Shown here in pieces: positions 20,094 to 30,682 of a DNA stretch of 64,000 nt (positions are counted from its first letter, which is position 1; every line of letters starts with the position of its first letter). The translations under genes and the position numbers were made by a program. Source of the stretch: Oryzias latipes (taxonomy: Eukaryota > Chordata > Actinopteri > Beloniformes > Adrianichthyidae); assembly GCF_002234675.1 (NCBI RefSeq), contig NC_019880.2:17841521-17905520 (forward strand), read 5' to 3'. The notes under the pieces were generated by a model that saw only the letters and a program-made list of their open reading frames with translations, did not search any database and was not told where the DNA came from.

Positions 20094-21127
20094 GGGGGGA
20101 ATTCCAGGAAGCATGTTTAAACTACCCTGACTTTAATCCTGAACCCTGGCTGAAATCCGCCTGAACTTGCTTACTCTGATTATGTCGTTTCCAAAAGACC
20201 GGATATAAGTTAGCGTAATTATGATCGACACATTAAACTGGATTAATGTAGGATGCTACATAAACTCATCATCCTCTCCCTCCCTCTCACTCATGGTGCA
20301 GAAATAAATAGATATAACAGTACAAATAACTCAGCAAAACACAGGAAAACAGCTAAACAACTAAACACATTTGTTCAAAAACCCACACTTAAACCCAAAT
20401 CCGTCCAGACAGGCAAAGGGAATAGTATCCCACACTTCCTTGCGGTGCCGATCTAACAGCAACACCAAAGTTACACCTACTTAACCCTTGTGCTATCTTA
20501 GATTACCCCACCCTTGCATTGATGTGTTCTCCCTACCATGACAAAGGTTGATAAAGGTGGAAAGATTTCATGTAATCCATGGACACCAGTGAAGATCACA
20601 AATCATTGAAGAAAAAAGGTTCAGAACACTGTTTAGTAGTGGGTCTAGATGACCCAACTCCCAATGTTAAAGTGCCTAGGATAGCACAAGGGTTAATTGA
20701 ATTAATGTAAATGAAAGTAAAATAAATGTCTGATAACTACGTGTTATTTTTAAGCTGACTTATCAAAAAAGAAGAGATTAATCTTAACTAAAGCAAGTAA
20801 TTAAGTTAGATCAATGTAAAAAGTTTATCTTTCCAACATCCATATGTGGTCTTATCACCCTCTCATGGAAAAAGTATTATCTGAGCTTCTTCATCCACTA
20901 AATCATCTTCAAATGGACACGCCATGCTCCTTCACCTCTCTGAAAACAAACAAAATTTCAACTGAACCTGCTCCAGACCAGGTTATGTTCCGATCATGAA
21001 TTGCCAGGGGAATTAAGCATATCCTGAAACATACCTCTGTTTTTGGAACCGAAAGCGGTGGTTGTACACTTCTTTAGCCTCAAACGTACTGTGGGAGCTA
21101 GCTTAACCTGCTTTCGGAAATACCCCC
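20094..21127. mobile_element. Non-autonomous DNA element with imperfect terminal inverted repeats
   Basis: The left end 'GGGGGGAATTCCAGGAAGCA' matches the inverse of the right end 'GGGGGTATTTCCGAAAGCAG' with a few differences. It carries a complete TTAA MITE inside (20481-20696). The superfamily is uncertain; the G-rich ends are like those of ISL2EU/Harbinger-type MITEs. No transposase is visible. Confidence 0.5.
20481..20696 (-). mobile_element. TTAA-flanked MITE, piggyBac-like
   Basis: Complete copy flanked by TTAA, inverted relative to 7524-7736. It is nested in the element at 20094-21127 and is therefore younger than it. Confidence 0.85.
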
Positions 21128-21994
21128 TTAAGACTGTGACAGACTCTTAATGTTTGTTTTGCTGGTCTCGATAGAGACTTTTTCCGTTCAGTGTGTCAGA
21201 ATGTGTATTAACATTGAATGGAAAGTGTGACGGTATGGGTACCGGATGTTCTCGGGCTGCCGGATGTTCTCGGGGTCCTTCGGGGTCCTTCGACCAATGA
21301 TGACGTCACCCTACGGTAACACCAGTTGGACAAACTACTTAGCGAGCGATTTAACGTTTAGCAATTTTACTACTTAGCGACGTCACCCTACGGTAACACC
21401 AATTGGACAAACTACTTATCGATTTTACGTTTCCTTTTGTAAAGTTTTTCTCACTCATAACTAATAATGGCATTTTTAATTTTAAGGTGTCTGACATAAT
21501 TGTTTGTTATGTCTGACATTATTATTTGTTACACCAAATGCAAACTGTACTGTCGTACAGGGAGAACCATTGGCAATATAAACTTATTTTTCCAATTTGA
21601 GCAAATGTATGACTGTATAAAAACAATATTTATTTATGGTGTGCAGTCTGGTTTAATTCTCCCAAATGTAAGTTTCCCTTTTTTATCTCAGAAAAAAAAC
21701 ATTGTCATTTGAAAACTATTATCAAAAGGAGCAGCCTACAGTCCTAAGCATTAATCGAATTCCACACTATGGAATTACAGAACTTCATCAGATTTAACAT
21801 TTATGGTTGCAAAGTTTATATTTCCCGTTTAAAACTTGTTGAAAGCATTAAAAAAAACGTATTACAAAAAACTACACACTATTTTTGTCCAATTTTTATA
21901 TTTTTACTTGCTCTTCATGTTTTATCAAAACAAACAACAACAAAAAAAAAAAACAAGTATTGGCACTAGATCAAATGTTTAAGTGTATGTATAT

Positions 21995-21996
<2 letters not shown>

Positions 21997-22052
<56 letters not shown>
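21997..22052. repeat. (GT)n microsatellite
   Basis: About 28 uninterrupted GT dinucleotides. Confidence 0.97.
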
Positions 22053-22055
<3 letters not shown>

Positions 22056-22292
22056 ATGATGCGCCAGCTCTCTCCACCAATCCGTGGGCCGCAAACCGCC
22101 ACAATCCAGCGGAGGAGGACCTAGAAATGAAAGAGACACATAGTTTGTTAAAATTGCAACAATTGAATTTCTTATCAAATAATAAAATGTAAAGCACATA
22201 ACTAAATTCTCAAACACATAACATAGCTCCTCTGATCACTAACTGTGATAGAACGTTATTCTCTTGGATATATTATAATGATCAAATTTAAT

Positions 22293-22856
22293 CTAAGTGT
22301 ATGTGTCTGACTCAAGTTTACTTATTGCATTTGTTTGCAAAAGTGGCTTAAGTATCCTGGGTAAGGATCCTCGGAGTAGATCCCTTGCAGTACTACCTTC
22401 TTCCCTGTTCCAACATCCTGTGAAAAAGAATTATGAAAATTATACTGATCAATGACCACCACCACACTCTGCATGTGGTTTATGGCTATTTAAATCCAAA
22501 CTAATTGTGAAAACAGAGTCAAACCATCCAGTGTTGTTTACCAGGTGTGTTGTTTTTGTACAACTGTGTACATCCACAGCAGGTTCCAATGTTGTACATC
22601 ACATAAAATTCCTGTCTGTAGGATGCAGAAAACCTGCTCCATGTCGCTACACCTGTGAAAAACAAATTATGAACCAAAAGTCAAGTTTCTACAGAGCTGG
22701 TGGGAAAAAGCATAGAATCTTGTACATAACTGCACCCTTAAATAAAGCCCCTCGAATGGTCGCCTTTCTGCTATCGGGATTCTTAGAAGTGAGGGTGAGG
22801 CTATGATAAGTCCCTTGTGCAATGTAGTGGGAAATTTCGATGTAATATTCATCCAT
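22293..22856 (-). CDS. Possible small three-exon gene inside the long-TIR element (unknown)
   Basis: I do not recognise this. An ATG at 22856 opens exon 1 (22736-22856). It joins exon 2 (22542-22652) and exon 3 (22293-22417) through GTGCAG/CACAG and GTAAAC/CACAG junctions. The frame stays open over 118 codons to a TAG at 22293. Exon 1 encodes 'SLTLTSKNPDSRKATIRG'. Exon 2 is aromatic and cysteine-rich ('YVMYNIGTCCGCTQLYK'). Exon 3 in an alternative frame reads 'VLQGIYSEDPYPGYLSHF', so the exact phase is uncertain. The ~35-bp repeat array lies immediately upstream of the ATG. There is no signal peptide or known domain. It could be a transposon-encoded protein remnant or chance. Confidence 0.25.
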
Positions 22857-22860
22857 GTTT

Positions 22861-23015
22861 CTCACAAATAACGGAAAGATTGGTGCGTTCGGTCTCACAA
22901 AATAACGGAAAGTTATAATGCTGGCGATCTCACAAAATAACGGAAAGTTATAGTGCTGGCGATCTCACAAATAACGGAAAGTTATTGTATTATCGAGCTC
23001 ACAAATAACAGAAAG
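22861..23015. repeat. Five-unit tandem array, ~35-bp period
   Basis: 'CTCACAAA(A)TAACGGAAAG' starts at 22861, 22894, 22929, 22964 and 22998 (steps of 33, 35, 35 and 34). The intervening 'ttatartgctggcgat' is conserved between units 2, 3 and 4. The array lies ~60 bp inside the right terminus of the long-TIR element. Confidence 0.85.
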
Positions 23016-23151
23016 TTTTAAATTGACCAATCACTAAGTTAGACATCATTGTGGCAACTTACAGCCAATCAAATAGGGTGACGTCATCATTGGTCGAAGG
23101 ACCCCGAGGGACCCCAAGAACATCCGGCAGCCCGAGAACATCCGGTACCCA

Positions 23152-26104
23152 CAACGGACGTCTTCCTGCACAGTGAAAAATGCAGCCTTTAAGGGTTAGG
23201 AGGGGGGTTTAATGTCTCAGCCTGACATCCTATAAAAAGTTGGATCACTGCTGCCTCCATGCGACTAAAGGAGAAAGCAAAAGACTACTAATAAAAACAA
23301 TTAAAAAAGTTCTTAGAACAAAAATCATAAACCTGTTTCGTATTGACACTGCCTGCATAAAGACCCTTCTGGTAGCTTTATTTGTTTGACACAAACAAAA
23401 TAAAGAAGATGATAACAAGAATAAAATAATTCATACAGCTTTTAAACAGGAAAAACTGGCTGTGGTGGACCGAGCAGTAGAAGGCAAGGACAGCGAACAA
23501 TTTAATCAAAAATATTGAAATTTATTTTTCAAAAAGTGTAAATGGGCAAAAATGGGCCCTTAAAAGAGGTCAAAGCAACAAAATTAACTCAAGCTTTTAA
23601 ATGTAACAGAGGACAACTGAACAGACAAACCAACATAATTAAACTGACCTCCCTAATTGCAAACACAAGGGAACATATATAGTGGCTGATCAAACCAACT
23701 AGACACACAAGGGGAACTTAAAAAGACTAAGACAAAATACAAAGAACAAACTAAACTAAAGTCCATCCTATAGTAAATTAACATACACAAATAAATGAAA
23801 ATAAAGATCAGCAAAATAGAAACTACAGTAAAGAAACACAGAAAGAGTTCCTTGTCCACTGGGTGATGGTTCAGTCCAATTAGCTGCCTGCTGAATATAA
23901 GGCCTCTGCTGACTGGCATGCATTCTTGTGTCAGGCCTGACTTGATGGTTCCAGCAGCAGATGGCAGCAGCAGCAACAATGGTTCCGTCAGCACTGGTAA
24001 CTCAAAGCATAACATCAAATTATAATAAAGTAACCTGAAACATGTTAATAAATTTTATGATCAAATGTGTGTGTTATTTTTGAAAAAGAAATATAAAAGT
24101 ATATGCAAACAAATCAAAACAGAACAAATCAAAACAGATTTATGTAGGATGTGGTGCAGGAGGTTACTTCCCTGATGGTGTGGCAGCGTAGGCAGCCATC
24201 ACAATGGCATTGAAAAATAAACTTTTTCAATGGCAAAATCTATTTTCACCATTTTCATTTCCTGTGTCTTTTAATGAAACCTTAAAAAAAATTTTTTTCT
24301 ATCTCTTTTTAAATGGGAGCTGCACATAATAAATGTTGGACTTATTTTTTTCAACAAAGGTTCCTAGTCAACCAAATGTAAAAGTTTAAGGTAAATTTCT
24401 GTTGTACAGATTTGTGTAATCAGGAATTGTCTTTTATAAGCGATAACTGGCTACCACTTTATTTTTTGTGTCTATAAAAAAAACAAGAAATTTTCATTTA
24501 TTTCTGAAAGAGAATTTTCTGTGATTGTGAGGTGAAAATTGAAACATGTGGCCCTGTGGTTTGTTGATTTATTTCAATATTTATTGCTTCTTTAAAAAGA
24601 AAGGGTTTTACATTAGTAATGAGACAAGTAAGAATTTATGGTAAGTGTATTTCTACCAGAATTATCTTCTTGAAGTTCAAAATGACACTTCCAGATGAGA
24701 TCCCAAAAAGTGCTTGTTTTCAAAAAGCTGAATTCCATTTTTTTAGGCTTTCTGTAGTTTGCTCAGAAAAACAGTAGGTGTCAGTAAAAGTGCTTGATTT
24801 GTGTAAATAAATACAAAGACCATTGTTTGTCTGAAATAAAAAATTATATATATTTCAGGACACAGCGTAAAAAAATGAACAGTTTTATCATAGTTCAGAG
24901 GAAGTCTTTGAATGTACTAGTCAATTCTTTGTGCTTTTTTTGTTCTTTTTCGTTTTTGTATGCAAGTTTGAGTACATTAAGTTTAAAACAGATTCCCTCC
25001 ATAACTTTCTGCATTTTGATCCTGAAGACGATTAAAAAAAAAAAAAAAAAACTGACACCAGTCCAGTGTGTTGAGTCTAATACTGAAGTAACAAAATGAG
25101 CCCTTCAAGAATGAACTAAGGAAGATAGCATTAAGTTTATTCCTACAGTTTTGGAAAATTTTCAGTTTCCCAAAATACATTGGATGCAAAACATGGTTAA
25201 ATAAAGCATTTTACCATTTGCAATTCAGAAAATGATTTAATTCTGCTTTTTAAATTTAATTTAACCATGCAGGAAAGCAGAAGATTTTTGATGATTTTGG
25301 TTTCTTCAAAGGGGATTGTTTTGAATAACTCTGAGGTAAAACACTGGAGCAATTAAAGCAGCTACTGACTCCAATAACTCAGGTGAAAATAGCAAAGATG
25401 GTAAAATGTTGTAAAATGAATAATCTAGATTTTATTTCTAAAAGACTTTCTCAAGGAATTCCTAAGAATAAAAAAGAAAAAACAATCTAACATCCAGTAC
25501 TGCATTCATCCTCATCACAGTGGTTTTAACTCAATTGGTAATTTTCAAGCTTATATATATTTAAACACTCAAATTGCAAATATTCCTGACAACACGATTT
25601 AAGACAATTCCTGAGCTATAAGGCGGTTTGAGCTTGTCTATTTTTGCCAAAATATTAAATAAAACTTCATAAACAGACACATTTACTGTCTAAAAGATCC
25701 TACGCTGGACATGTTCTCACATCTGTCAATCATCTTGAGTTTTCTGGTTTATTTATTTACTTTAAGCTTTAGTAGATTTGTTTTCTCCTGAAAGACAAAA
25801 AAGAAAAACGACTACCAGATGAAATTCACAATATCGTTGACCCATTTGAAGTGACAAAAAGTAACTGAACAAGTAAAAAAAAAAGATGGGGAAAAAAATA
25901 TACACAACCAAATAAAGTTTGATTTTCTGTGCATGTGTTGTTTTTTTTCCACCCTCTTCTGTCTTGACACACCTTAAGCTCTTGGCGTAGCACAATTCTG
26001 TTAAGCAAAAATGGAAAAGATATGTGAACCATTCAGATTAATAATGAAAAGCATTTTTTTTTGTTTTTGTTTTTTTACACCTCGAGGTCAGTTTTGCACC
26101 CTGC
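23152..26104. other. Intergenic region downstream of thbd
   Basis: No gene is recognisable. An unassigned repeat-like stretch is at 23460-23700 and a poly-A run at 25034-25051. On the minus strand an AATAAA lies at about 25750, a possible thbd polyadenylation signal. The rest is AT-rich. Confidence 0.5.
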
Positions 26105-27217
26105 TTAACACTGATTGTTTTCTACGGGAGAAGCGGGCTGCTGGGTGAAGTTTAGCTCTCTGTTTCTTTGTTTCTTCACAACATAAAGTCTGATCACAAA
26201 TATGGTGATGACCACGGTGACTGCAACAACAACCCAAACCCAGAGGAAAGCTCCTGCAGGCACAGAGGAGCTCTTCATGGGGTTGTTATTGGTGGCCGGC
26301 TTAACGAACCCTGTGGCTGGGGTGGAAGAGACCAAACCCTCACTGTTCTCTGCTTTGATGATGCATTTGCCATTTGTGGACAGAACAAATCCTTCTCGGC
26401 AAGAGCACTCATAGCTCCCAAATGTGTTTTTGCACATTTGTTGACACCAGTTTGATGCACATTCATTTATATCCACACAGAAATTTTCATCTTCTATATA
26501 TCCTTCAGGACAGGAGCATGAACTGTCCATGTTTCCTTCACAGACTTTTTCGCATCTCTCCTCGGCGCAGTGCTTTTTGCAACTCCTGGTCTTGCTGCTG
26601 TCAGGGATGAATCCTTTGAAACAAGAGCAAGCAAAACCGCCCTTAACATCGTTGCAAAAATGCTCACATGGACCGTTTTTGCAGCTTTCGGAGCTTTGAA
26701 AAACTACAGCACCAGGTAAAGTGTGAGCCATGCAAGCATCTTTGAGGTTCGTCTTGCACAAAAAACCGTCAGTCTTGTCTGAGCACAGCTTCTCTGTCCA
26801 TTTGCGATGTACGGACAGGGATATGCATTGTTGAGAGCAAAGCTCAGTGCTGCTTTCCCAGTTGATGAAGCCTGGTATAAACATTTTGCCGTTGTTACCG
26901 GAGGTCCACTCGTAGCCTCTGAGTGGAGCTGAGAGGTTGCTGCAAGCTTCTGCTGGTAAACGCAGTCCCATCCAGAAATTCCCAAACCAGTCCTTGCTCA
27001 CAGAGTCCAACATTTTCTTATCCATTTCAGACTGAAAGGTCAGCAGCTCTCCATTGCTGTCGCGGCATGCCTTCTCCGCTGTGTTAAAATCCACTCTCTG
27101 CTGGTTAAAAGTTATGCACTCATCCTGTCTGCAGTGAAGTTTGCAGATGCCAGGCGGCTTTGTTAAAAACCCCAACTTAAAGGACAAGAAAAACACTAGC
27201 GACATCAACTTGGTCAT
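26105..27217 (-). CDS. thbd: Thrombomodulin-like C-type lectin/EGF membrane receptor
   Basis: A single-exon gene of 370 codons; the ATG at 27217 precedes a hydrophobic signal peptide (1-20), and a second ATG four codons on is also possible. Residues 34-154 form the C-type lectin-like domain ('FWMGLRLP', 'LRGYEWTSG', 'DGFLC'). Three EGF-like modules follow at about 179-213, 217-247 ('SCSCPEGYIEDENFC') and 253-285 (DINEC-type). Then come a short Ser/Thr/Pro stalk, a transmembrane helix (322-347) and a short tail. The EGF order and the middle EGF match EGF4-6 of mammalian thrombomodulin, the part that binds thrombin and activates protein C. EGF1-3 are absent, so the protein is shorter than the ~575-residue human form. 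Its neighbour is cd93 on the same strand. It acts on the endothelial surface by family knowledge; CD93-like paralogues are the main alternative. Confidence 0.85.
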   Translation of the reverse strand: MTKLMSLVFFLSFKLGFLTKPPGICKLHCRQDECITFNQQRVDFNTAEKACRDSNGELLTFQSEMDKKMLDSVSKDWFGNFWMGLRLPAEACSNLSAPLRGYEWTSGNNGKMFIPGFINWESSTELCSQQCISLSVHRKWTEKLCSDKTDGFLCKTNLKDACMAHTLPGAVVFQSSESCKNGPCEHFCNDVKGGFACSCFKGFIPDSSKTRSCKKHCAEERCEKVCEGNMDSSCSCPEGYIEDENFCVDINECASNWCQQMCKNTFGSYECSCREGFVLSTNGKCIIKAENSEGLVSSTPATGFVKPATNNNPMKSSSVPAGAFLWVWVVVAVTVVITIFVIRLYVVKKQRNRELNFTQQPASPVENNQC

Positions 27218-28404
27218 TGTAATTATCTTCAAAGGCGCAAACAACGTTGGCTACAAGCTGCTGTTTTAAGTTAAGACCATTCTCTGGCTTTAGAGGCTGT
27301 AGAGTCCAACTCCGGAAACCGAGTCCCTCAGGAGAAGGAAGGAAACCAGATAAAGTGGAACTACTACCCCTGGTATTTTTCCAAAGCCCTGAAACAATTC
27401 ACACAAGTATCCGAGCATTGTGTTTGGGTGAAGTACATGTAAAATAAACAATGACACTGCAAAAATGTCATCTAGAAAATTAGATAATGCAATAAGTGAG
27501 GTTTGGTTACATTTGATCAAGCAGTTTTTAAGTAAATTCCTTCCCCTGCCCCAAAGATTAGCCACAGAGGGGAAACCCTCCAGCTTCCTGTTTGAGGCTG
27601 GCATCACTGAATTCAAGTCAGTTCACCAAGTAACCACTAGGGGGTTCTTTACACAAGGATGTCAGCCTCAATGTAGTATCAAGCTTTACAATCGAAATGA
27701 ATAAGCTTAAAACTTTATTCACCTCTGTGAAAACTTTTGCCTTAATGTTCCAAAAAGGTTATCCGTTTATTTTATAATAATGGTAAAGATCTCAAAAATT
27801 GATCTAGAGTTTGTTTCAAACATTAAATTATGTGATCTAAAAAGGTTCAGCTATCTGGCTTTTTTTTTTCCCTCCTCCTATGTTGACATTTTAGGAAAGG
27901 CCTGAGTTTTGGTGACATCATATCCTGCCAAGATAGGAATGGCCGTGGAGCAGAGAAACTGAGTTTAAAATGGCTCACTGTAGGTTATGATTATGCTGTG
28001 CTCACCTACACATTAGTCAGAAATAATGAGATAAACCGTTTTTTTCTTTTGTTCAGATGCTGTAACCTAGGATGAGAGTCTGTAACCGTAAAGAGCCATT
28101 TGGGTTGATTTCTCACTGACTATAAACACAGTAAAAGTCACAAAGTTTTACTTCACCCTTTAGAAAAAGAAGGACAATGATTTGTATTTATGTTATTTTT
28201 ACTATCATAACACATATAAATGAAATGCTGTTTTTAGCATTAATAAAACAAAGACAAAATCGTCTTTTTTCAAAATATGAAACAGTTTATAACTTTTGAC
28301 AGAGGTTTACATGACTTCCTTTTAAAATAAAAGACACAATGTGTCACATGGGATCATCTCAATGCAGCAAATGTAGCAGTAGGTACTGTGACATCAGCAG
28401 TGAT
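27218..28404. other. thbd upstream region
   Basis: The promoter and 5' region of thbd should lie here (minus strand). No convincing TATA box or other gene is visible. Confidence 0.4.
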
Positions 28405-28616
28405 TTAACCCTTGTGCTATCCTATTGTGTCAAGATGACCATTGACGTGTTCTCCCTACCATGACAAAGGTGGATAAAGGTGGAAAGATTTCATGTAATC
28501 CATGGACACCAGTGAAGATCACAAATCATTGAAGAAAAAAGTTCAGCACACTGTGTTGTGGGGTCCAGATGACCCCACTCCCAATGTTAATGTACCTAGG
28601 ATAGCACAAGGGTTAA
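28405..28616 (-). mobile_element. TTAA-flanked MITE, piggyBac-like
   Basis: Complete copy with TTAA on both sides. It is slightly diverged in the inner 'gggtccagatgacccc' part and has the same orientation as 20481-20696. Confidence 0.85.
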
Positions 28617-30682
28617 GTGACCCTTACTATATTTTTCAAAGCATAAAGTGCACGAAAAATCCTTTAATTTGTTCAAAGATAGAAAATCTGATTTATAATC
28701 TGGTGCACATTAATTCTGGTTGTGCTTACTGACCTCCAACAGATTTTCTGTGGTACATGACACACAAAGTCTATCAAAATGTTTTACTTTAACTTGTGAT
28801 ACATACTGACCTTCAACTTTTTGTGAATGAGTTAAAAAAAAGTTTATGGTTAGTTTACTTAACTTTATTTGTTACTTAATTGTTTCTGTACAGATACTTT
28901 TTAAAGTTAAATTTTTTTTTTTTTATCTTTCTTTAACCAGAGAGTCACAGTGGGTGGGTAAAAGTGCCACATGTGGCTTGAAAGCCGCAGGTTGCAGACC
29001 CCTGTCCGTGGAAGTCCTAGGTTACCTCTCTGTACCACTGCAACACTAGCCTTCCATTAGCAAAAGGTAGTCTATTTACGTGTACTACAAGCCTATACTA
29101 AAAATAAAGTAAGATACTTACTTTACTTTTTATATACTGTCTATAAGTTGTAAACTTAAAATGCGGGAATTAGGTTTGCAGAAGTATTCAGTTAATATAC
29201 TTCTTACACTACATGTACATGGGCTATAGTATATTTGCTATACTTATACTCAAATATACAGCGTAAAATTTCAGTGTACTATCTTTTGCTAAGAGTTTGC
29301 TCACGTCACACTCTGAGCATTGATGTCAACATTCTACACTGTAATGGATTTAACTGTTGTTTGTGCTTTTTACATAGATTTACCATTGACAAGAAAACTA
29401 ACTATGTTTTTGTTACCAGAGTGGATTTTTTTGCATGGAAAACACGCACTATTCTTCTTCTTGTTTTTTTTTAGGAATACGTTATTTTTAATTTGACTCA
29501 TACTCATTACTCAACAACTTGACTCAAAGCAGAAACAAAACCTATTCAATGGTTTGGCATGGAACAGTTCGTTGAATAAACTGGAATATAAAGGAGTTAA
29601 ATAAATCACATTTTAGAGATCAAATGAGTAAACCGAAGGGATGGCTCAATAACCCTGGTCCTCCCAATTTTGCCCTACTTTATTTTCCAGTTGCCCCTGC
29701 CGCAATTGCACCTGATAATCTGAATTTGTCGGTTCCTTGTTGACTGAACCTGATCCAGTAAATCAGCAGCACCAGTTTAGCAAAAGTTGTGACCTTTAGT
29801 ATGGTCATTGTAAACCCAGTACATGAAATTTATAAAAAAAAAAAAAAAAAAAAAAAGTGAATTATTGCTTCTTCTTTTTTTTGCTATCTGGTGATTACTT
29901 TTATCTACACATCCAGCTGTACATTTTATTATCTTTTACACAAGTCGAAAGCTTTATGTAAATAAATGAGCTCAACATGTCTTTGTCTTCTAAACAAACG
30001 TTTCCTATTTTGATTTAATTTGCAGATAAGATGCTTAGGGAGCAATCGCAAGCTTTTAACATCTTTATTAGTGACATTATAAAAATAAACACTTCAGTCA
30101 TCCATATTTACATCTCAGTGGTCATGCTATTAAAATAGCTGGAACCTTTTCAGTCCTAACAAAGAACTCCCCACACCCTTATTATTCCCCTCATGTAGAA
30201 ACAGGAAGCAGCCAAAAGCAACATTTATTTGCACTTGTGTTCCTGCTAGATATGCAAAAAGCTTCCATGGTGCTACATGGTGCCAAGGAGGAGTGAGAAA
30301 ATTGTTTTTTTTTTGTTCAAGTGAATTTGCAAAAAACACCAAAAGACACACAACTGATGAATGCAGGGTAATGTGTAACATCCCAGAGATAAAGTTGTGT
30401 ATTCTGAAAACATTACACAAATATACAGTTAATATGACATAAGGAATACTTATACGACTTATGCAACTGTAGACAGCAGTGAAATAAAAAATGTTATTTA
30501 CATTTGTTTCAAGATTTGTCAACAAATTGCAGATTTGAAATCTTTGCAACCAGACTTTACCTTTGGGTCACCCATGTGCATTACAGACTTGATAAAATGA
30601 AACCTGACCACAGCTCTGCAAAAGCAGAGCGGCAGTATAAATTATATAAATAAATGCAGAAAGTCTTTCTGTCCATATGAGG
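28617..30682. other. Intergenic region between thbd and cd93
   Basis: No gene is seen. A hAT-end fragment lies at ~28955-29010 ('ccgcaggttgcagacccctg'). A small MITE-like segment with inverted ends (TTAGCAAAAGGTAGT / ACTATCTTTTGCTAA) is at 29058-29296, and a poly-A run at 29829-29855. The part nearest 30682 is probably the cd93 3'UTR; a minus-strand AATAAA lies near 30060. Confidence 0.45.
29058..29296. mobile_element. Short MITE-like inverted-repeat segment
   Basis: About 15-bp inverted ends (ttagcaaaaggtagt and actatcttttgctaa) bound 239 bp of AT-rich sequence with several internal 'actta/tatact' palindromes. It is non-coding. Confidence 0.45.

Larger units (their letters stand above)
21236..23151. 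mobile_element. Long-TIR DNA transposon of unassigned superfamily, ~1.9 kb
   Basis: The left terminus (21237-~21312, GGGTACCGGATGTTCTCGGG...) and the right terminus (23075-23150) are ~75-bp inverted repeats with only a couple of mismatches. Both contain a doubled 'CCGGATGTTCT' and a doubled 'GGGTCCTTC'-type unit. Inside are a left direct repeat (gacgtcaccctacggtaaca at 21302 and 21379), a (GT)n tract, a possible three-exon minus-strand ORF, and a right-hand array of ~35-bp units. No target duplication could be fixed and no known transposase motif was recognised. Confidence 0.7.

Noticed and set aside
21885..22217. ORFs rich in Val/Cys or Thr/His
   Set aside because: Translations of the (GT)n microsatellite.
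22861..23015. Evenly spaced repeats resembling a CRISPR array
   Set aside because: The spacers are themselves similar between units, the host is a vertebrate nucleus, and the array lies inside a transposon terminus.
23653..24018. 121-codon minus-strand hydrophobic ORF
   Set aside because: No homology recognised, no splice or promoter context, low-complexity hydrophobic residues from AT-rich DNA.
26168..26455. Plus-strand ORFs over thbd
   Set aside because: Antisense shadows of the conserved lectin/EGF frame.
30130..30549. 139-codon minus-strand ORF downstream of cd93
   Set aside because: No ATG-supported domain, AT-rich composition, probably cd93 3'UTR or intergenic.
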